From positions 62,001-126,000 of the forward strand of contig JAJRQK010000039.1 in assembly GCA_024280295.1 (NCBI GenBank): a DNA stretch of 64,000 nt. The letters run 5' to 3'. The stretch is from Bacteroidota bacterium. GTDB lineage: Bacteria > Bacteroidota > Bacteroidia > Flavobacteriales_D > Crocinitomicaceae. Shown here one piece after another: positions 36,109-45,177 of this stretch. The position numbers were made by a program, and so were the translations under genes. Below the pieces are notes generated by a model. That model was not told where the DNA came from. It saw only the letters and a program-made list of their open reading frames with translations, and made no database searches. Position 1 is the stretch's first letter; each line of letters begins with the position of its first letter.

Positions 36109-36573
36109 ATGAAGTCATTTAACAAAAAATCATCAACCCTAAGTATCTTAATAATTCTATTAATTGGAATTATATCATGTAAGAAGGAAGGAGACGAATT
36201 TAAAGTAAGTACCTATAATGATACAGAGAGTCACAATGCTGGTCAAGATTGTATGAGTTGTCATAAGCAAGACGGATCTGGTGAAGGCTGGTTCAATATT
36301 GCTTCAACAGTATATGATAGCTTACAGTTAAACACCTATCCGAATAATACAATAAGACTATATACCCATGCTAATGGTACTGGAACATTAAAATATACAA
36401 TTCAAGTAGATGGAAAAGGGAACTTCTATTCTACAGAAGATATAGATTTTGGAACAGGATTATACCCCTCTGTTGAAAGTGTGAACGGCACAAAATATAT
36501 GTCATCTTCCATTAATTCTGGAAATTGCACAAGTTGTCATGGAACAACCACAGGCAAAATATGGGCGAAATAG
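36109..36573 (+). CDS. Di-haem cytochrome c-like lipoprotein
   Basis: 154 residues from the ATG at 36109; the upstream extension of the frame overlaps the thioredoxin gene and lacks a good signal. The signal ends GIISCKK (Cys24, lipobox). Two haem-attachment motifs, CMSCH (48-52) and CTSCH (140-144), lie at the two ends of a beta-rich middle part. It looks like a small multihaem domain with no Met or His partner that I can assign. Electron carrier in the periplasm is the likely role; what it serves is unknown. Confidence 0.75.
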   Translation: MKSFNKKSSTLSILIILLIGIISCKKEGDEFKVSTYNDTESHNAGQDCMSCHKQDGSGEGWFNIASTVYDSLQLNTYPNNTIRLYTHANGTGTLKYTIQVDGKGNFYSTEDIDFGTGLYPSVESVNGTKYMSSSINSGNCTSCHGTTTGKIWAK

Positions 36574-36656
36574 CAACTATTCACATAGTTTCTTGAGTGA
36601 TAAAAAGTAACGTATCGCTTGCAATTACTGTATTTACTAAATTATTTTCAGATCAA

Positions 36657-36688
36657 TTTGTTTTAGTAGGTAGAAAAATCTACTTTTG
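36657..36688 (+). promoter_or_regulatory. Canonical Bacteroidota promoter of hppA (TTTG-N20-TACTTTTG)
   Basis: TTTG at 36657-36660, exactly 20 nt, then TACTTTTG at 36681-36688 followed by C. This matches both the -33 and -7 elements of the Bacteroidota primary sigma factor, the best promoter in the window. The ATG is at 36718, leaving a leader of about 25 nt. Confidence 0.7.
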
Positions 36689-36717
36689 CCCCCTCAAAAT
36701 ACTATAACGATACTATT

Positions 36718-39225
36718 ATGGCAGAAAATTTAATTTATATCATTCCAGCGTTCGGAATCCTTGGACTGATATACATGCTATTTCTCTCTTCATGGGTTAA
36801 GAAACAACCCGCAGGAAGTGATAAAATGACAAAATTGTCCGGTTACATTGCTGATGGGGCATTAGCTTTTTTGAAAGCAGAGTACAGAATGCTTGCAATA
36901 TTTGTAGTAATCGCAGGATCAATACTGGGTATACTTTCAGCGACCGAACTTATTCCAGCAGGAATGTTTATTGTAGTTGCTTTCGTAATTGGCGCAGTGT
37001 TCTCCGCAGTAGCAGGGAACATCGGAATGCGAATTGCAACAAAAGCAAATGTTAGAACAGCAGAAGCTGCCAAGACAAGTTTACCACAAGCAATGAAAGT
37101 TGCCTTTAGAGGTGGAACAGTTATGGGGCTTGGAGTTGCTGGTTTAGCAGTATTCGGACTTTCATCAATCTTCATCTTCCTTATATCATCAGGAGGTGAA
37201 TCACTTAACATGGAGGTTGCATTGGAAACATTAGCAGGATTTTCATTAGGAGCTGAGTGTATCGCACTATTCGCAAGAGTTGGTGGGGGTATCTACACAA
37301 AAGCTGCAGATGTTGGAGCTGATTTAGTTGGGAAAGTTGAAGCTGGAATTCCAGAAGATGACGTTCGTAACCCAGCAACAATTGCAGATAACGTAGGCGA
37401 TAATGTTGGAGATGTTGCAGGAATGGGAGCTGATTTATTCGGTTCGTATGTTGCAACTATGCTTGCTGCCATGGTACTTGGTAATTACATGATTAAAGAT
37501 ATTACAGATGCAACAGGAGGTTTTGTTGATGCGTTTAATAATATGGGGCCAATCATCTTACCAGTATTTATTACAGGTGTAGGAATCATCTTCTCAATCT
37601 TAGGATCATGGGTAATTCGTATCAAAAACAATGATGCAAAAGAGAAACAAGTACAAAGGGCATTTAATATAGGTAACTGGGGATCGCTTGCACTGACTGC
37701 TGTTGCATGTTTCTTTATTATTCAATGGATGCTTCCAGCTAAAATGGAGATGAAATTCTTTGGTGAAGAGGAAATGCAAGTTATTGGTTACAACCGAGTA
37801 TTCTATGCGGTATTGATCGGATTAGCAGTGGGTGGATTGATCTCAATGTTAACAGAGTATTATACAGCAATGGGTAAGAAACCAGTTATGGGAATTATTC
37901 AAAACTCATCTACTGGAGCAGCCACAAATATTATATCTGGACTTTCTCTTGGAATGATGTCAACTGCAGCACCCATCTTATTATTTGCTGGAGCGATCTG
38001 GGGAGCTTATGCTTGTGCAGGTTTCTACGGAGTAGCAATTGGAGCATCAGCAATGATGGCAACAACGGCTCTTCAATTGGCAATTGATGCTTTTGGACCG
38101 ATTGCAGATAATGCAGGAGGTATTGCTGAGATGTCAGAGTTGGAACCACATGTTCGTGAGCGTACAGATATTCTTGATGCTGTTGGTAACACAACTGCGG
38201 CAGTAGGGAAAGGATTCGCAATTGCATCAGCAGCGTTAACAGCATTGGCATTATTTGCAGCCTATGTGACATTTACCGGAATTGATGGGATTAACATCTT
38301 TAAAGCGAAGGTATTGGCAGCATTGTTCATTGGAGCAATGATTCCAGTTGTTTTCTCTGCATTGGCAATGAGTGCTGTTGGTAAAGCAGCAATGGCGATG
38401 GTGAAAGAAGTTCGACGTCAGTTTAAAGAAATTCCTGGAATTATGGAATATAAAGCTGAACCAGAATATGACAAATGTGTTGATATCTCTACAAAAGCAG
38501 CTTTGAAACAAATGATGCTTCCTGGGCTTATTACAATTATTTCTCCAATTATTATTGGTTTCACTATGGGAGCTGAGGCACTTGGAGCTTATATGGCTGG
38601 TGTAACAGTGTCTGGTGTTCTTTGGGCAATCTTCCAAAACAATGCTGGTGGTGCTTGGGATAATGCTAAGAAATCTTTCGAAGCAGGAGTTATGATTGAT
38701 GGTGAAATGAGTTACAAAGGTTCTGAGGCTCACAAAGCAGCAGTAACTGGAGATACCGTTGGAGATCCATTCAAAGATACTTCTGGACCATCAATGAACA
38801 TCCTGATCAAATTAACTTGTCTTATTGGATTAGTAATTGCACCAATTCTTGCAAATGGAGGAGCACATGGTGAAGATTCTCATGGATCAAAACATCACAC
38901 TGAATGTTCAGCATTCAAGAAGTGTCATGGTGCTGGAAATGGTCATGGTTACCATCACAAATCATGCGAAGGGAAAGCTTCATGTGCAAAGTCTAATTCA
39001 TGTGAGGGGAAATCATCGTGTGGAAAGAAAAGTTCTTGCGAGGAAAAGTCTTCTTGCACTAAAGGAGCATGTGATATGTCAGAATGTTCTTCAATGACTA
39101 AAGAAGAGTGTGCAGCAATGTGTACTGAAGTTGGTTGTTCTAAAGAAGATATGGAAGCATGCCTATCTCACTACAATGAGGCAGGTGAATTCGTTAAATG
39201 CGAAAAAGAATGCTGTAAGAAATAA
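36718..39225 (+). CDS. hppA: K+-dependent membrane-bound pyrophosphatase with a C-terminal Cys/His-rich extension
   Basis: 835 residues. The first 718 are an integral-membrane PPase of about 16 helices, which couples pyrophosphate hydrolysis to Na+ or H+ pumping. Seen: [47 protein letters not shown] and [29 protein letters not shown] carries Ala (not Lys) after GNTT, the mark of the K+-dependent class. Residues 719-835 are odd: 117 residues with 17 Cys and several His, including six SCxxKx-like hexapeptides (749-785) and a CEKECC end. Such tails could bind metal. A strong promoter and terminator flank the gene. Confidence 0.92.
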   Translation: MAENLIYIIPAFGILGLIYMLFLSSWVKKQPAGSDKMTKLSGYIADGALAFLKAEYRMLAIFVVIAGSILGILSATELIPAGMFIVVAFVIGAVFSAVAGNIGMRIATKANVRTAEAAKTSLPQAMKVAFRGGTVMGLGVAGLAVFGLSSIFIFLISSGGESLNMEVALETLAGFSLGAECIALFARVGGGIYTKAADVGADLVGKVEAGIPEDDVRNPATIADNVGDNVGDVAGMGADLFGSYVATMLAAMVLGNYMIKDITDATGGFVDAFNNMGPIILPVFITGVGIIFSILGSWVIRIKNNDAKEKQVQRAFNIGNWGSLALTAVACFFIIQWMLPAKMEMKFFGEEEMQVIGYNRVFYAVLIGLAVGGLISMLTEYYTAMGKKPVMGIIQNSSTGAATNIISGLSLGMMSTAAPILLFAGAIWGAYACAGFYGVAIGASAMMATTALQLAIDAFGPIADNAGGIAEMSELEPHVRERTDILDAVGNTTAAVGKGFAIASAALTALALFAAYVTFTGIDGINIFKAKVLAALFIGAMIPVVFSALAMSAVGKAAMAMVKEVRRQFKEIPGIMEYKAEPEYDKCVDISTKAALKQMMLPGLITIISPIIIGFTMGAEALGAYMAGVTVSGVLWAIFQNNAGGAWDNAKKSFEAGVMIDGEMSYKGSEAHKAAVTGDTVGDPFKDTSGPSMNILIKLTCLIGLVIAPILANGGAHGEDSHGSKHHTECSAFKKCHGAGNGHGYHHKSCEGKASCAKSNSCEGKSSCGKKSSCEEKSSCTKGACDMSECSSMTKEECAAMCTEVGCSKEDMEACLSHYNEAGEFVKCEKECCKK

Positions 39226-39248
39226 CAGAATACTTTTCTAAAAGATCT

Positions 39249-39280
39249 AAAGGCTTTCTCAATTTGAGGAAGCCTTTTTT
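39249..39280 (+). terminator. Intrinsic terminator after hppA
   Basis: AAAGGCTT-CTCAA pairs with TTGAG-AAGCCTTT, followed by a T-run; 23 nt past the stop at 39225. Confidence 0.8.
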
Positions 39281-39365
39281 GTTTTACCTACCTCACTTGC
39301 TTATTAACCATCAAAGCGTTAAATCATTCCCACCCGATATATTTCTTATATTGTCTAAGCACTCT

Positions 39366-40292
39366 ATGAAAACTAACAACATTATTCGCTCTTATGTCAT
39401 CAGAGGGTTCTTGATCGGGCTATTCTTCCCTATATTAGGAATTCTAATGAGTTGCTGTGCGTTCTCGCCCTCTGGAAATGAAGTTTCATTGATAGTACTT
39501 CATAAGTCTTTCCCCTTACTCTGGGTAATTGATAGTGCTCCAATAGTACTCGGATTAATATCATTTATAGTAGGCTCACAAGTGCAGAAAGGAAACTTAA
39601 AACTTAATTCACAAGTCAAAAGTACAAATGAAGTACTTCTCTTAAAAAATGAGGAGTTAGAGAAATTTTTATTAGAAAAGGAAGTTTTGCTTAAGGAGGT
39701 GCATCACCGTGTAAAAAACAACCTTCAAGTAGTAAATGGCCTCCTAAGTCTCCAGGCGAGTTTTCTAGATGACAAAAAACTTCAAGCTATTTTCCAATAC
39801 AGTCAACAGCGTATTACATCAATGGCGATGATCCATGAAATGCTTTATCACAGTGATGATTTATCAAAAATTGACATCAATGAATACATCACAAAATTAA
39901 TAGATGAGCTTATCAGTGCATTCAAACTCCCAACAAAAATTATTAAACTGGAATTAGATGCTTCATGCTGGTTTAGTATTGACACTGCTATTCCTCTTGG
40001 GATTCTTATAAATGAGATTGTGACTAATTCATTGAAGCATGGATTTGAGAAAAAAGAAGAAGGGAAAATTAAAATTCAAATTCAGAAGTTGGAAGCACCC
40101 AATTACACCATGACCATCAGTGATAATGGTGTAGGATTTAATGGAGGACTCGACGGAGAGCAATCAAAAACCTTAGGGTTATTATTGATAAGTCAGTTGG
40201 CGATTCAGGTAAATGGAACAATAACAAAAGACAAAACAGAAACTGGAACTCAGTACTCGTTGAATTTCCAGGAAATAGCTAACAAAAGATGA
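39366..40292 (+). CDS. Membrane-bound sensor histidine kinase (HisKA_2 type)
   Basis: 308 residues from the ATG at 39366; the open frame extends back through the hppA terminator, so the nearer start is better. Two N-terminal helices (about 10-33 and 50-70), a short coiled coil, and HisKA_2 with the phospho-His in EVHHRVKNNLQVV. The HATPase domain has NEIVTNSLKHGF (N box) and ISDNGVGFNGG (G1). No other input domain is present, so the signal is probably sensed through the membrane. It overlaps the response regulator gene by 4 nt. Confidence 0.88.
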   Translation: MKTNNIIRSYVIRGFLIGLFFPILGILMSCCAFSPSGNEVSLIVLHKSFPLLWVIDSAPIVLGLISFIVGSQVQKGNLKLNSQVKSTNEVLLLKNEELEKFLLEKEVLLKEVHHRVKNNLQVVNGLLSLQASFLDDKKLQAIFQYSQQRITSMAMIHEMLYHSDDLSKIDINEYITKLIDELISAFKLPTKIIKLELDASCWFSIDTAIPLGILINEIVTNSLKHGFEKKEEGKIKIQIQKLEAPNYTMTISDNGVGFNGGLDGEQSKTLGLLLISQLAIQVNGTITKDKTETGTQYSLNFQEIANKR

Positions 40293-40681
40293 CAAGCGAA
40301 GCGCCATTAAAAATATTAATTGCTGAAGATGATATGATCATCCAACTTTTCATTGCTCGAATTATTAAATCAGCTGGATTTGAAATTATTGGCAAAGCCC
40401 GCACAGGAAAAGATGCAATCTCCATCACTCAAAATTTCATGCCTGATATAATACTTATGGATATTGGTCTAACAGGTGAAAAGGATGGTATAGAAACTGC
40501 TAAAACACTAAAGGATCAGCATGGGGTGTCTGTAATCTTTATTACAGGAAACTCTGATGAAACTACATTAAAACGCGCCAAAAAAGTAAATCCTGTCGCG
40601 ATAATGACTAAACCAATTAATGAGCAGCTATTAGTTCAAGAAATAAAAAAATATAAGACTACTCTGTACGCAAAACTATAG
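40289..40681 (+). CDS. Stand-alone response regulator receiver
   Basis: 130 residues, one receiver domain and no output domain. Acidic pocket D14-D15, phospho-acceptor D58 (LMDIGL), T86 and K108 (TKP). The kinase overlaps it by ATGA, so they form a translationally coupled pair. The output probably passes to another protein by protein contact. Confidence 0.9.
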   Translation: MTSEAPLKILIAEDDMIIQLFIARIIKSAGFEIIGKARTGKDAISITQNFMPDIILMDIGLTGEKDGIETAKTLKDQHGVSVIFITGNSDETTLKRAKKVNPVAIMTKPINEQLLVQEIKKYKTTLYAKL

Positions 40682-40697
40682 GTGCGAATATTGTTGT

Positions 40698-41101
40698 CTA
40701 ATCACAAGGAAGCATGATCCATCGATTTCTTAGCCCCAAGCACTGGCATTTGTTTATGCTGATATAGTACTTCCGCTTCTCACTCAAATAATTACCCTGT
40801 TCTTGTTTATCGATGATGACATCGTTGAGATATCCATTCAAAGGCCCCCCAGTTTTATTACAGTATTTCCCAGTTTCATATTTATAATGTTTGGCCTTTT
40901 TAGGTGGATGTGGTCTGTTTCCGTTGGCCTACATTCGAAATTGCGCTCCTGATTGCAGTAAAAATCATTGCGCACTAACAGATTAGCAATTCTTAGCTTT
41001 TTGGAGCGGCAGTTGGAGCTACCATAAAGGTTAGCATTGATTTCTGGTAGGAGGAATAGCGCAACGAAAAGCAGGAAATAGCACCCAAATAAAAAGTTCA
41101 T
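40698..41101 (-). pseudogene. Frameshifted gene for a small exported Cys-rich protein
   Basis: Starts MNFLFGCYFLLFVALFLLPEINA (signal peptide), continues YGSSNCRSKKLRIANLL and FYCNQERNFECRPTE, then stops early at 40838. The sequence with coding character resumes one frame away (about 40910 onward): HYKYETGKYCNKTGGPLNGYL, then KYYISINKCQCLGLRNRW, and a stop at 40698. The two halves join into one Cys-rich exported protein of about 130 residues. So either a real frameshift mutation or a sequencing error near 40905-40925. Family not recognised. Confidence 0.55.
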
Positions 41102-41148
41102 AATGAACCCGATTGATGGTTGGATGTACTAACTCCCAAATTGATCCT

Positions 41149-42843
41149 ATGAAAACAATAATCATCCTCATTACTGCGCTTTTAATGCACACATCTGTAT
41201 TTTCTGCGGACAGTCTCAACACAAACATTACCAAGGCCACTGTCTTTTTAAGTGGTGCTTAAGTATTTCGACAATCTAAAACCGTGACTGTGAAAAAAGG
41301 AGTTAACGAGTTCATCATTAAAGATGTTTCGCCGTACTTAACTCAAGGACAAATTCAAGCTACTTCGAAAGGTTCTTTTCTGATTCTTGATGTGCAGTAT
41401 CAGACTGAATATGTTGCTCCACCAGCGATTCAGCCTACCATCATTCCTGAAAAAATTCAAAAGGAAATCAATATTCTTAACGATTCATTGCTCTTTATTT
41501 CATTTGAAGTGGAAAGAATTACCGCCAAACTTGCAAACTTGAACGATGAAAAACGAATGGTAAAACAGAATCAACTTATTAAAGCAGGAGGAATTAGTGA
41601 CACTTTACCCGAATTAAAAAGTGTTGTAGAATATTATCGTGTTAAACTGGATGACATCAACGAACTCATTCACAAGTGGAAGAAAAGACAGTACATTGTG
41701 AGTCTGCGTGAAAAAAAACACCGCACACGACTATCAGAATTAAACAATTACGCTTCAAACATCAAACAGCCCGTTCAACCTGCTCAAACGCGACACCACA
41801 TTTTAGTTACGACCTACTCGGATTACACAACTACTGGTAAAGTTGAAGTGAATTATTTTGTTAATAATGCAGGCTGGGTTCCGGCCTATGATTTACGCGC
41901 AAGCAACACAAACAGTCCAATGATGATCACCTACAAAGCACATGTCTACCAAAACACAGGAGAAGATTGGAAAAACGTAAATCTTATTCTCTCAACCTAC
42001 GACAGAACTTTTTCGGTTACGAAACCAACTGCAGGAACGTGGCGTTTGGATTATACAATTAACAAACCTGTGATGACCCAGCAAGGGCTGATTCAAAATG
42101 AAGTTTATTATTCTCAAAATTCACTTTCATCTGTTGAACTTCAGGCGACTCGAGATGATTTAAAAGCGAAAAACCCGAGTTACAAAGAAATTGATGCGCA
42201 ATTCCAATCAATGCAGACGATGGCTGCAATCAATCAAAACTTCTCCAATGTTGAATTTGATGTTAAGCTCCCTTACTCGATAAAGGCTGATGGGAGTCAA
42301 AAACTAATGGTGGTTATGAATGAAAAGGTGGATGCGGAATTCTACCACTTTATGCTGCCTCGAATGAATAAGTATGGATTCTTGCAAGCAAAGATTGGAG
42401 ATTGGGAAAACTTAAGCTTGCTACCAGGTAAGGCAAACATTTATTTTAATCAAACGTTTGTTGGAAGCACAACTATCGATCCAGCTGCGATGTCTGATAC
42501 GATGGAATTGACAATGGGAAGAGATCAAGCAATTGTTTCAAAACGTAAAAAGGTAAGTGAAGAAGAGAAGAAGGTTAAACTCGGAAAGCGATTATTAGTC
42601 ACTCGAACATTCGAGATTGAGATCAGAAATAATTCACGAGCGGATATTGATTTAACACTTGAGGACCTTATCCCAGTAACAGCAAACGAAGATATTGAAA
42701 TCAAAATTATTAAAGGTGACGGTGCCGAATTTGACGAAGTGACAGGAAAACTTATCTGGAAATTGAACATGAAAGCTGGACAAAAGAGAGTGCTGGAGTT
42801 CACTTATTCCATCGAGCATGAACGCGGAAAACCCGTTTCATAA
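41149..42843 (+). pseudogene. DUF4139 (MuiA-like) exported protein interrupted by an in-frame TAA
   Basis: From the ATG at 41149 a signal peptide is encoded (MKTIIILITALLMHTSVFS), then TKATVFLSGA, TAA (41260-41262), and VFRQSKTVTV in the same frame to 42843, 564 codons in all. Family members read SGAQVFRQ at this spot, so CAA (Gln) has probably become TAA. The rest is complete: coiled coil (about 100-200), and the DUF4139 domain (VNYFVNNAGWVPAYDLRA). Starting at the GTG at 41284 gives 519 residues without signal peptide, which would not be exported. One C-to-T change; sequencing error or recent inactivation. Confidence 0.75.
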
Positions 42844-42910
42844 AACCTAATTTATCGTTGGTCCAAATGACTGTAGTCTCTTTAATCGATTCTGCAGTCA
42901 TTTTCAACTT

Positions 42911-45070
42911 TCACTCAATTGTTGATCGCGCTATCCTAATGTCATCAAAATATGCCACTCTTGTCGAAGTATTCGACAAATAAATAGCTACCTGTTTACC
43001 CGAAAGTTCTTTACTCACTCTGAATGAAGTTTTTAATAGACTCCAACAATCATTATTCTTCGATTTCACTTCGATGTTTCTAAACGAATCATTTCCATAG
43101 CCATCAACCATCAATCTACCGGTCCTTCCATTGCACCAAACAGATACTTCAATAACCTCTCGCTCAACAAGGCTTCCGAGAAGATAATAGTAAGCATCTT
43201 CCTTTACCAATTTGACGGAATATTCACCTGATTTAGCTAGTTCATTTGTGTGCCTCCCATCCAACTCCCAAAACGCATCATTGTTTGAGTCTAAAATCGT
43301 TTTTGATGCTTGAGAATATGTCTCAAAATCTGTTAAAAGGGGAAATTTAATCGGAATCATCCCACGTTTCTCAAGAATGTAGACAGAGTCAGCATTACTA
43401 CTTATCCAAGGATCACATCCAAATGCCTTGAATTTATGATACCCAAAGAAATCCCCAGACGCAATCAAGTAATTGTCCTGATCTACCCACCACCAGCTAG
43501 GATCACTCTTATTTTTTGATGGTGGAGCCATATTTGCGACTTGAAACCATGCATTGAATTCAAATCCTCCATCAATTTGTGTTTTTGCAATCTGTAAATC
43601 TTCCGTCAAGTAAGTCAAAGCCGTCCATCGAGCTCTTTGCCAAGACATAAAATCCTTGACCAATAGAGCAGAAGTAACCAAGAAGATACTCGCAATTGAC
43701 AATCCGAAAATTATTTTCCGATTAGAGAGGTTTCCGATTAGAATTCCTGTAATCATCAAGAATGAAAACGCCATTGGGATTACATATCTATCAAAGAATA
43801 TTGGATTGATGACCAAATAAATAAACTGCCCAGCTACGATGAAAAACATCATGAACAAGAACGGTTGCTTTTTCACTGCATCAATTAATCCAAGTAATTG
43901 CCTTCCACTTTTTGAATGAACTATTTTGACACTAAAAATCCCACGGAAGAATATGACCACCGACAGCATGTTTAGAACCTTGAAAACGTTCCAAAAGAGG
44001 ACAGGAAGACCTAGGGCAATATTCTCTCCAATGACTTGATCCTTCAACAACTTTGGACCAATTTCAAAATTATTCAACACATTACCATGAGGGAATATGC
44101 CCCAACACATATACATTGTATAGAGTAACGGTACAATTACCAATAGGCAGGTAAACCAGCTAAGGAGCCTTATTTTTGATCGGAATCTCGTTATTAATAA
44201 CACAGAAATTGGGATTAATGCGAATCCAGCATAGTGCATTAGGACACCTATTCGTTGAATAAAGTAGTCTAAATTGACATTTTTCAACCCATCAATGAGT
44301 GCTCCAAACTCACTAAAACTCCCCATCAAAGTACCAGTTGAAAGACGCCACTCTTTGTAGATAAATAGACTTAAAATACCGATTAAAGGCGGAAGCACTA
44401 CCACTATTAAGGATCGCCAATTTAGTTTCTTTTTCAATAGATAGGCGATCGCAAATCCAAGCGGAATGATCAAGCCTGTTTGACGAACCCAAATGGTAAT
44501 AATACTGAACAGTAACGCTATTATTAGATGGAACAACTTTTCGTTTTTGAAATAATTACTGTAGAATAACAGTGCCATACATCCAAAGAAAAGATAGTAA
44601 ATCTCAGTCATAAAAGTAAACGACTGTGTTACAAATAACGGGTTGCACATTAAGATCAATGTCATCATAAAAGCAATTGAATGCTTTTTAACATGTCGTT
44701 TTAGCAATGCGAAAAATGCCAATGAAGTTCCAAAAGCAAGAATTAAAGTTGCAAACCTCAGTACGGTAAACGAAAAACCGAATATCTTGCAAAATAGGGT
44801 TGCCCATAATGTTTGAGCAAAAAGTGTCATTGCAGGCCAGAATGAGAAATAAACCTTGCCGTCAATCGTCAATACTTTCGCATTGTGTCCATAAGCCCAA
44901 TCGTCATTGATCGGAAAATCTCCCATCGGATTAACAATCGAAATCAGAAGAATCCAGATTCCGAACAATACCAGTTGAAATTTATATTTAACGAAAGTCG
45001 ATTTCACTAATGAATATTTCACGAAACTAAAAGTAGTAGAAAGGAATAAACTAGGATGCGCTTCGAACAA
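42911..45070 (-). CDS. GT39-like membrane glycosyltransferase
   Basis: 719 residues. About 11-12 transmembrane helices in the first 480, then an extracytoplasmic C-terminal domain. The NDDWAYG in the first loop after helix 1 is the acidic motif of GT39/PMT-type and ArnT-type enzymes that use lipid-linked sugars. The C-terminal part has beta strands (AISGEYSVKLVKEDAY-like). Probably a sugar transferase acting on a lipid or protein on the outer face of the inner membrane. Its start is not well fixed; a short stretch of repeats like VKYSLVKST precedes helix 1. Confidence 0.75.
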   Translation of the reverse strand: MFEAHPSLFLSTTFSFVKYSLVKSTFVKYKFQLVLFGIWILLISIVNPMGDFPINDDWAYGHNAKVLTIDGKVYFSFWPAMTLFAQTLWATLFCKIFGFSFTVLRFATLILAFGTSLAFFALLKRHVKKHSIAFMMTLILMCNPLFVTQSFTFMTEIYYLFFGCMALLFYSNYFKNEKLFHLIIALLFSIITIWVRQTGLIIPLGFAIAYLLKKKLNWRSLIVVVLPPLIGILSLFIYKEWRLSTGTLMGSFSEFGALIDGLKNVNLDYFIQRIGVLMHYAGFALIPISVLLITRFRSKIRLLSWFTCLLVIVPLLYTMYMCWGIFPHGNVLNNFEIGPKLLKDQVIGENIALGLPVLFWNVFKVLNMLSVVIFFRGIFSVKIVHSKSGRQLLGLIDAVKKQPFLFMMFFIVAGQFIYLVINPIFFDRYVIPMAFSFLMITGILIGNLSNRKIIFGLSIASIFLVTSALLVKDFMSWQRARWTALTYLTEDLQIAKTQIDGGFEFNAWFQVANMAPPSKNKSDPSWWWVDQDNYLIASGDFFGYHKFKAFGCDPWISSNADSVYILEKRGMIPIKFPLLTDFETYSQASKTILDSNNDAFWELDGRHTNELAKSGEYSVKLVKEDAYYYLLGSLVEREVIEVSVWCNGRTGRLMVDGYGNDSFRNIEVKSKNNDCWSLLKTSFRVSKELSGKQVAIYLSNTSTRVAYFDDIRIARSTIE

Positions 45071-45177
45071 AATATTATTGATCGAAAGTTAAAAGGATAA
45101 AAACGATGTGGATCATCTACTATCCGAATTGAAATCAATGATTATCTTTAACCCGAAATATTCTAAACGAATTTGCA

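Noticed and set aside
37205-37456. Minus-strand frame inside hppA, and similar ones at 37931-38272 and 38251-38733
   Set aside because: Opposite-strand shadows of hppA; low-complexity Leu/Gln/His or Asn/Cys-rich translations without start signals.
38962-39072. Repeat array at the hppA 3' end as a possible CRISPR
   Set aside because: Units are 18-bp, in frame and code for SCxxKx hexapeptides; no spacers and no cas genes.
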